Shown here: positions 16,219-19,782 of the stretch, piece after piece
Layout of the letters: every line of letters starts with the position of its first letter
Position numbering within the stretch: position 1 is the stretch's first letter
DNA from: Psychrobacter sp.
GTDB lineage: Bacteria > Pseudomonadota > Gammaproteobacteria > Pseudomonadales > Moraxellaceae
DNA length: 19,782 bases
Direction: 5' to 3'
Assembly: GCA_029264635.1 (NCBI GenBank)
Contig: JARIAA010000099.1
Location: forward strand, 1-19,782
The notes under the pieces: model-generated
What the model was told of the DNA's origin: nothing
Databases searched by the model: none
The model's input: the letters and a program-made list of their open reading frames with translations, nothing else
Program-made: the position numbers and the translations under genes

Positions 16219-16518
16219 AATAAGTTAAGCATGGCTTAAGCTATTATATCAGTTATTAAATTATGTTTAATTAACGTTATCTAACTATTGAAACGTAAGG
16301 GGGCAGTACGATATAACGGTGTCTGCTCGCTTACTTGCTTATAATATGCTACTTATTGCGTACTGACCTATAACGTACGACAAATAGATGTGATCGTTTT
16401 TGGTAGCGGCTTTTTATTGAAAAACGTAAATACTTAATAAAAACTAAGTGTAATTAAAACTAAGTGTAATTAAAACATGAGTAATAAGATAATAACCTTT
16501 ATATAAAATGGCCTAACT
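16219..16518 (+). other. Spacer upstream of the efflux transporter
   Basis: No gene is visible. A small hairpin (TTAAGC at 16225-16230 with GCTTAA at 16234-16239) follows the crotonase gene but lacks a T run. TATAAT occurs at 16340-16345 without a good -35. A gapped inverted repeat, TTGCGTAC (16356-16363) against GTACGACAA (16375-16383), and a tandem repeat (16440-16476) lie nearer the transporter. Confidence 0.5.
16440..16476 (+). repeat. Tandem 16-base repeat upstream of the efflux transporter
   Basis: The unit AAAACTAAGTGTAATT occurs at 16440-16455 and 16456-16471, followed by a partial third copy, AAAAC (16472-16476). It ends 42 bases before the transporter start. Confidence 0.9.
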
Positions 16519-17778
16519 ATGTCTGTTCAAAAATCTTCTATATCAAATAAACCCGCCGCTTCTGAACGCGTGCGTTCGGCGGATTTGCCCGTTGCTTGGA
16601 TTATGATGCTAGGGCTTATTGTAGCGATTGGGCCGTTATCTATTGATATGTACTTGCCTGCTATGCCTGCAATGGGAGATAGCTTTGGGGTGTCAACAGC
16701 GTTTATGGCCAACTCTGTCCCAGCTTACTTTGTCGGATTGGTATTTGGACAATTGTTTTATGGGCCTTTTAGTGACCGCATTGGCCGTGTTAAACCTCTA
16801 TACATGGGTATGACATTATATGTAATTGCATCCATCATTTGTGCCACGACGAGTAACGAATATGTGCTGTTTGCAGGCCGTACTTTGCAGGCACTCGGGG
16901 CTTGTGTAGGTGCTGTGGTCACCCGTGCTGCCATTCGCGATCGCCTGACGGCAAAACAAACAGCAAAAGCTTTTTCTATTATGATTTTGGTAATGGGTCT
17001 AGCACCAATACTGGCCCCATCCCTTGGGGCACTGTTTTTGCAATTTTTTGAGTGGCGCGCTATTTTTTGGTTTTTGGCCGCTTTTGGGGTATTTAATTTA
17101 TTGTTGACTAAGTTTTTCTTCTTTGAAACCTTAACAGAAGAAAATCGTAATGTAAGTCCCGCTAAAGAAGTACTGAGTCAGTACTGGGATTTGCTAAAAG
17201 ACCCTACTTTTAATTATCCGGCAATCGGCGGCGGTTTATTGATGGGGGCAATGTTTGTCTATATCAGTTCAGCATCTGAACTCATTATGGATACCTATGG
17301 CGTTTCGGCCACGCATTTCGGTTGGCTTTTTGGATTAAATGCTGCAGGTTTTGTTGGATTGACCCAGCTCAATCAATGGTTGACCAATCGCTTTCGTATT
17401 CTAAGCATTTTGCGTTTTGGTGCAATGATGCAGGTCATCTCGGCAGGCGCGCTGTTCGTGACGGGCATTATATTTGGTACTGAGGCTTGGCTTGCCTTGG
17501 TATTAGCGTGTATCTTTTTCTGTATTGCAGGTCTCGGTCTCACTCAGCCAAATGCCTCTGCTATTGCGCTCGCTTTTCAGAAAAAACGTGCTGGTATGGC
17601 AAGTGCACTACAAGGCTCTTTGATGTTCTCAGTCGGTATCTTTGGCGGATTATTGGTGAACTTATTTCCAGTCAATCCCGTTCTCAGAATTGGCATCGCT
17701 ATGTTCGCTTTGATGAGTCTTGGTTGCTTTTTAATTTGGCAAATTGATCGTAATTTGAATCTTGATGATGCAGAATAG
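16519..17778 (+). CDS. Bcr/CflA-family multidrug efflux MFS transporter
   Basis: This 419-residue inner-membrane protein is of the DHA1 (12-helix) drug:proton antiporter type. TM1 carries the Bcr/CflA signature GPLSIDMYLPAMP (38-50). MFS motif A is GQLFYGPFSDRIGR (77-90), and the RxxQALGAC...RAAIRDR segment (about 117-142) marks TM4 and its exit loop. Homologues export bicyclomycin, chloramphenicol, florfenicol or sulfonamides; the substrate here cannot be told. The N-terminal tail of about 22 residues is polar and Ser-rich. The ATG at 16519 has no clear ribosome site, and a two-codon ATG-GCC-TAA at 16508-16516 sits just before it. No regulator gene is adjacent. A strong terminator follows. 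Confidence 0.92.
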   Translation: MSVQKSSISNKPAASERVRSADLPVAWIMMLGLIVAIGPLSIDMYLPAMPAMGDSFGVSTAFMANSVPAYFVGLVFGQLFYGPFSDRIGRVKPLYMGMTLYVIASIICATTSNEYVLFAGRTLQALGACVGAVVTRAAIRDRLTAKQTAKAFSIMILVMGLAPILAPSLGALFLQFFEWRAIFWFLAAFGVFNLLLTKFFFFETLTEENRNVSPAKEVLSQYWDLLKDPTFNYPAIGGGLLMGAMFVYISSASELIMDTYGVSATHFGWLFGLNAAGFVGLTQLNQWLTNRFRILSILRFGAMMQVISAGALFVTGIIFGTEAWLALVLACIFFCIAGLGLTQPNASAIALAFQKKRAGMASALQGSLMFSVGIFGGLLVNLFPVNPVLRIGIAMFALMSLGCFLIWQIDRNLNLDDAE

Positions 17779-17807
17779 CGGACTCAAAATACTCTAGAAC
17801 CAAGTCG

Positions 17808-17848
17808 AAAAACACTCAGACATGAATAATGGACTGAGTGTTTTTTTT
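17808..17848 (+). terminator. Rho-independent terminator of the efflux transporter gene
   Basis: A perfect 12-bp stem (17808-17819 with 17834-17845, core ACACTCAG/CTGAGTGT) has a 14-base loop and a run of eight T. It lies 30 bases after the stop codon. Confidence 0.88.
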
Positions 17849-18205
17849 GTCTTTCAATACCGTTTTTGGCATAAAGGTTATCGAAGTCGTTTAAATGTTA
17901 TCACTCAATCTTTACAAAGTTTAGGCTTTTATCTACTAAATCTACCGTTCACTCTTAATAGTGGCATATCTTTTGCACAGTATTTTTTGTACCTAAAAGT
18001 CTACAACTTTCGTCTCTTACATGCCTATTATTCATCTATTTTTAAGGTTAATACATAGATTAGATGTATAAGTCATATTTGCGCATGGCGTTAAAAAGTT
18101 GCTAAATTTTCACCAATCGTAATATTAAGTTATCAATTATTTCTATATATCTCTTAATTGTTATATAGAAAGAAACTAGAAGTCTTTTAGTCTGAAGGAT
18201 AGGTT
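17849..18205 (+). other. AT-rich spacer before the first binding lipoprotein
   Basis: I see no gene I can support in these 357 bases. The only feature I can name is the ribosome site GAAGGATAGG just before the start at 18206. Many TATA-like hexamers occur, but none with a clear -35. Confidence 0.5.
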
Positions 18206-19078
18206 ATGAAGCAGTTATATAGAGTACTCCCGATTGTACTAAGCGTTGGATTATTTGGTTGTGGCAACACGAACAATGCTACAACGCAGGAAGCCGCTAA
18301 TACAAGTAATACAGAGACAACAGACCACAAAGACAATTTTGTTAGTAAATTACCTGATTCAGCACCAGTAGTAAAAGTTGCTATGACAGGTGATCTACCA
18401 CCTTTTTCCTTTCAAGATGATTATGGGAATATGCAAGGCACCGATGTCGATTCGATTCGAGCTATTGGTGAGCAGCAAGGCTTCAAAGTTGAATTTTATA
18501 AAGAAACTTGGCAAAAGATGTTTGATAGTGTGGAATCAGGTCAACGAGATTTAGCAATATCCGGTATCTCTTACAAAGATGATCGCGCTATAAGGTACGG
18601 CTTATCAACTCCTTACTTTTTCAATCCAGCAAGTATGATGTACCTAAAAGGGAGCTTAAATATAGAAAGTTTAGAAGACATAAAAGGGCTAAAAACAGGT
18701 ACTTTAGCAGGCTCAAAAGAAGAAGACACTTTGAAAGAAATGGGAGCTTCCGTAGAGTTGGTTTCAAGGCCTACTATATTTTTGGCTTACGAAGACTTGG
18801 TACAAGGCAAAACTGATGTCCTATTATATGATTTGCCAGTGCTACAGTATATCGTAAAAGGCCATCCAGAACATGAAGTTACCATTGTACCTTATGAAGC
18901 TGCAGATGCACCGTCCGCGCAGCAAGTAGTTCTCATGGCAAAGGGTAATGATCAACTTATCAACACTGTCAACGAAGGTATTACTAAACTTAAAGCCAAT
19001 GGTACGTTTAAAGATATTGAAGAGCGCTGGTTGAGTACGCAAGATACGGCGACTAAAGCGGTTTCGACCAGTAAATAA
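18206..19078 (+). CDS. Substrate-binding lipoprotein, amino-acid ABC transporter type (SBP family 3)
   Basis: This 290-residue protein has a lipoprotein signal peptide with lipobox LFGC and lipidated Cys19. A Thr/Asn/Ser-rich linker runs to about residue 45. Then comes a family-3 solute-binding domain: VKVAMTGDLPPFSFQDDYGNMQGTDVD (about 56-82), the DLAISGISYKDDRA ligand segment (about 114-127) and the LPVLQYIV hinge region. Such proteins capture polar amino acids for an ABC importer. Residue +2 is Gly, not Asp, so in E. coli rules it would go to the outer membrane. The ATG at 18206 has GAAGGATAGG upstream. No permease or ATPase gene is in view; the next gene is a close paralogue. A signalling or scavenging role separate from transport cannot be excluded. 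Confidence 0.88.
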   Translation: MKQLYRVLPIVLSVGLFGCGNTNNATTQEAANTSNTETTDHKDNFVSKLPDSAPVVKVAMTGDLPPFSFQDDYGNMQGTDVDSIRAIGEQQGFKVEFYKETWQKMFDSVESGQRDLAISGISYKDDRAIRYGLSTPYFFNPASMMYLKGSLNIESLEDIKGLKTGTLAGSKEEDTLKEMGASVELVSRPTIFLAYEDLVQGKTDVLLYDLPVLQYIVKGHPEHEVTIVPYEAADAPSAQQVVLMAKGNDQLINTVNEGITKLKANGTFKDIEERWLSTQDTATKAVSTSK

Positions 19079-19115
19079 TTGAAATCAATTATAGTAACTT
19101 ATAATCATCATATAG

Positions 19116-19141
19116 TTATTGATTGCATAATTATTGATTGC
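19116..19141 (+). repeat. Short direct repeat after the first binding lipoprotein
   Basis: TTATTGATTGC occurs at 19116-19126 and 19131-19141, separated by ATAA (15-base period). It lies between the stop codon and the terminator. Confidence 0.75.
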
Positions 19142-19172
19142 TCAGTCATCAAATGATGTTGTCAGTCAATTG

Positions 19173-19213
19173 AAGAGCGTTCATGCGTATCAAACGTACG
19201 GATGCTTTTTTTT
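19173..19213 (+). terminator. Probable terminator of the first binding lipoprotein gene
   Basis: An imperfect stem of about 15 bp (19173-19187 region with 19193-19207 region, one mismatch and a few G-U pairs) has a 5-base loop and a T run at 19206-19213. It would separate transcription of the two paralogues. Confidence 0.7.
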
Positions 19214-19581
19214 GCTTATATATTATCTATAAAAAAGTTATTTAAGACATTGAGAGCCATAAGATAATTGGGTCGAATATATTTTCGTTACAAAGAGTAG
19301 CACTAAATAACTTGTATGAAATAAAACGGCATAGATATTGCAAAAAGTAAAGGTGACACTGTTAGTATGTTTTAGCTTTTATAGTCCACTTGTCACATAT
19401 GGCTACCTTAGATCTGACTTAGTATCAAAGCTAACTGAAGCTCTTAAGTAATTCTTAAATACATATTCCCTCAGATTGCAAGTGTATTTTTTAATGTAAT
19501 TATATGTCGTATTTTTATGTATTGAACGTACTATCAGGTCGAAAAATACAACAAATAACTTTTTAGATACAGGATCAGACT
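19214..19581 (+). other. AT-rich spacer between the two binding lipoproteins
   Basis: No gene is visible in these 368 bases. The ribosome site AGGA of the second paralogue lies at the right end. I saw no clear similarity between this leader and the leader of the first paralogue, and no convincing promoter. Confidence 0.45.
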
Positions 19582-19782
19582 ATGAAACAGCTGTACCAAG
19601 TACTACCAATCATTATGACCGTAGGTTTGTTTGGATGCGGTAATAGCAACAATACTACGGCGCAAGAGAATGTTAATACCAATACTACCTCTACGCCAGT
19701 GACAGAGACACAAAATCAAGATGATTTTGTCAGTAAACTACCTGATAGTGCACCAGTCTTAAAGGTTGCTATGACAGGAGAT
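19582..19782 (+). CDS. Second substrate-binding lipoprotein, paralogue of the preceding gene (cut by window end)
   Basis: Sixty-seven codons are visible before the window ends. The signal peptide (MKQLYQVLPI, then lipobox LFGC with Cys19) and the start of the binding domain (DDFVSKLPDSAPVLKVAMTGD) are nearly the same as in the gene at 18206. Only the Thr/Asn linker differs, by composition and by four extra residues. Many synonymous third-base differences show that the duplication is not very recent. The ATG at 19582 has AGGA 7 bases upstream. It is expected to be another family-3 solute-binding lipoprotein; nothing can be said of its specificity. Confidence 0.85.
   Translation, partial: MKQLYQVLPIIMTVGLFGCGNSNNTTAQENVNTNTTSTPVTETQNQDDFVSKLPDSAPVLKVAMTGD

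Noticed and set aside
16225..16239. Hairpin after the crotonase gene as a terminator
   Set aside because: The stem is only 6 bp with a 3-base loop and no T run follows.
17822..18058. Plus-strand open frame of 78 codons after the efflux gene
   Set aside because: Its start lies in the loop of the terminator at 17808-17848, it has no ribosome site, and its composition is that of AT-rich non-coding DNA.

Overview
The window looks like chromosomal DNA of a gammaproteobacterium of the Moraxellaceae, most likely Psychrobacter. That is inferred from the AT-rich base use, the character of the proteins (an OprF-like OmpA, a long RelA, a GacS/BarA kinase with a large periplasmic part) and the gene order. 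I recognise no phage, insertion sequence, CRISPR array, tRNA or rRNA. Nothing here convinces me of a wholly new system; the interesting points are local ones.

Layout. Bases 1-902 hold the end of an OmpA/OprF-type outer-membrane protein whose frame is closed by a stop at the very edge of the window. A terminator separates it from typA/bipA (1258-3105). A shared bidirectional terminator lies between bipA and a convergent small exported protein (3228-3668). From 3833 to 11268 all genes run on the minus strand, in transcription order cysM, a PolB-type 3'-5' exonuclease, rlmD, relA and mutM. cysM, the exonuclease and rlmD are tightly spaced and probably form an operon. relA has its own 367-base leader with an inverted repeat, and mutM follows relA after 161 bases. 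Divergent from cysM is a large hybrid sensor kinase of the GacS/BarA type (11713-15246). Then come a crotonase-family enzyme (15406-16218), a Bcr/CflA drug-efflux transporter (16519-17778) and two tandem paralogous substrate-binding lipoproteins (18206-19078, and 19582 to the window end, cut off).

How the genes fit together. The gacS/barA - cysM - rlmD - relA neighbourhood is shared in outline with Pseudomonas (gacS, cysM, rlmD, relA) and partly with E. coli (barA divergent from rlmD-relA). It groups a global signalling kinase, sulfur assimilation, 23S rRNA methylation and the stringent response. BipA, RelA and RlmD are all ribosome-linked, and MutM repairs oxidised guanine. The right-hand third (crotonase, efflux pump, duplicated binding lipoproteins with no permease in view) looks more accessory, with long AT-rich spacers, short direct repeats and individual terminators.

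All identifications come from reading motifs in the translated sequence; no database search was run.
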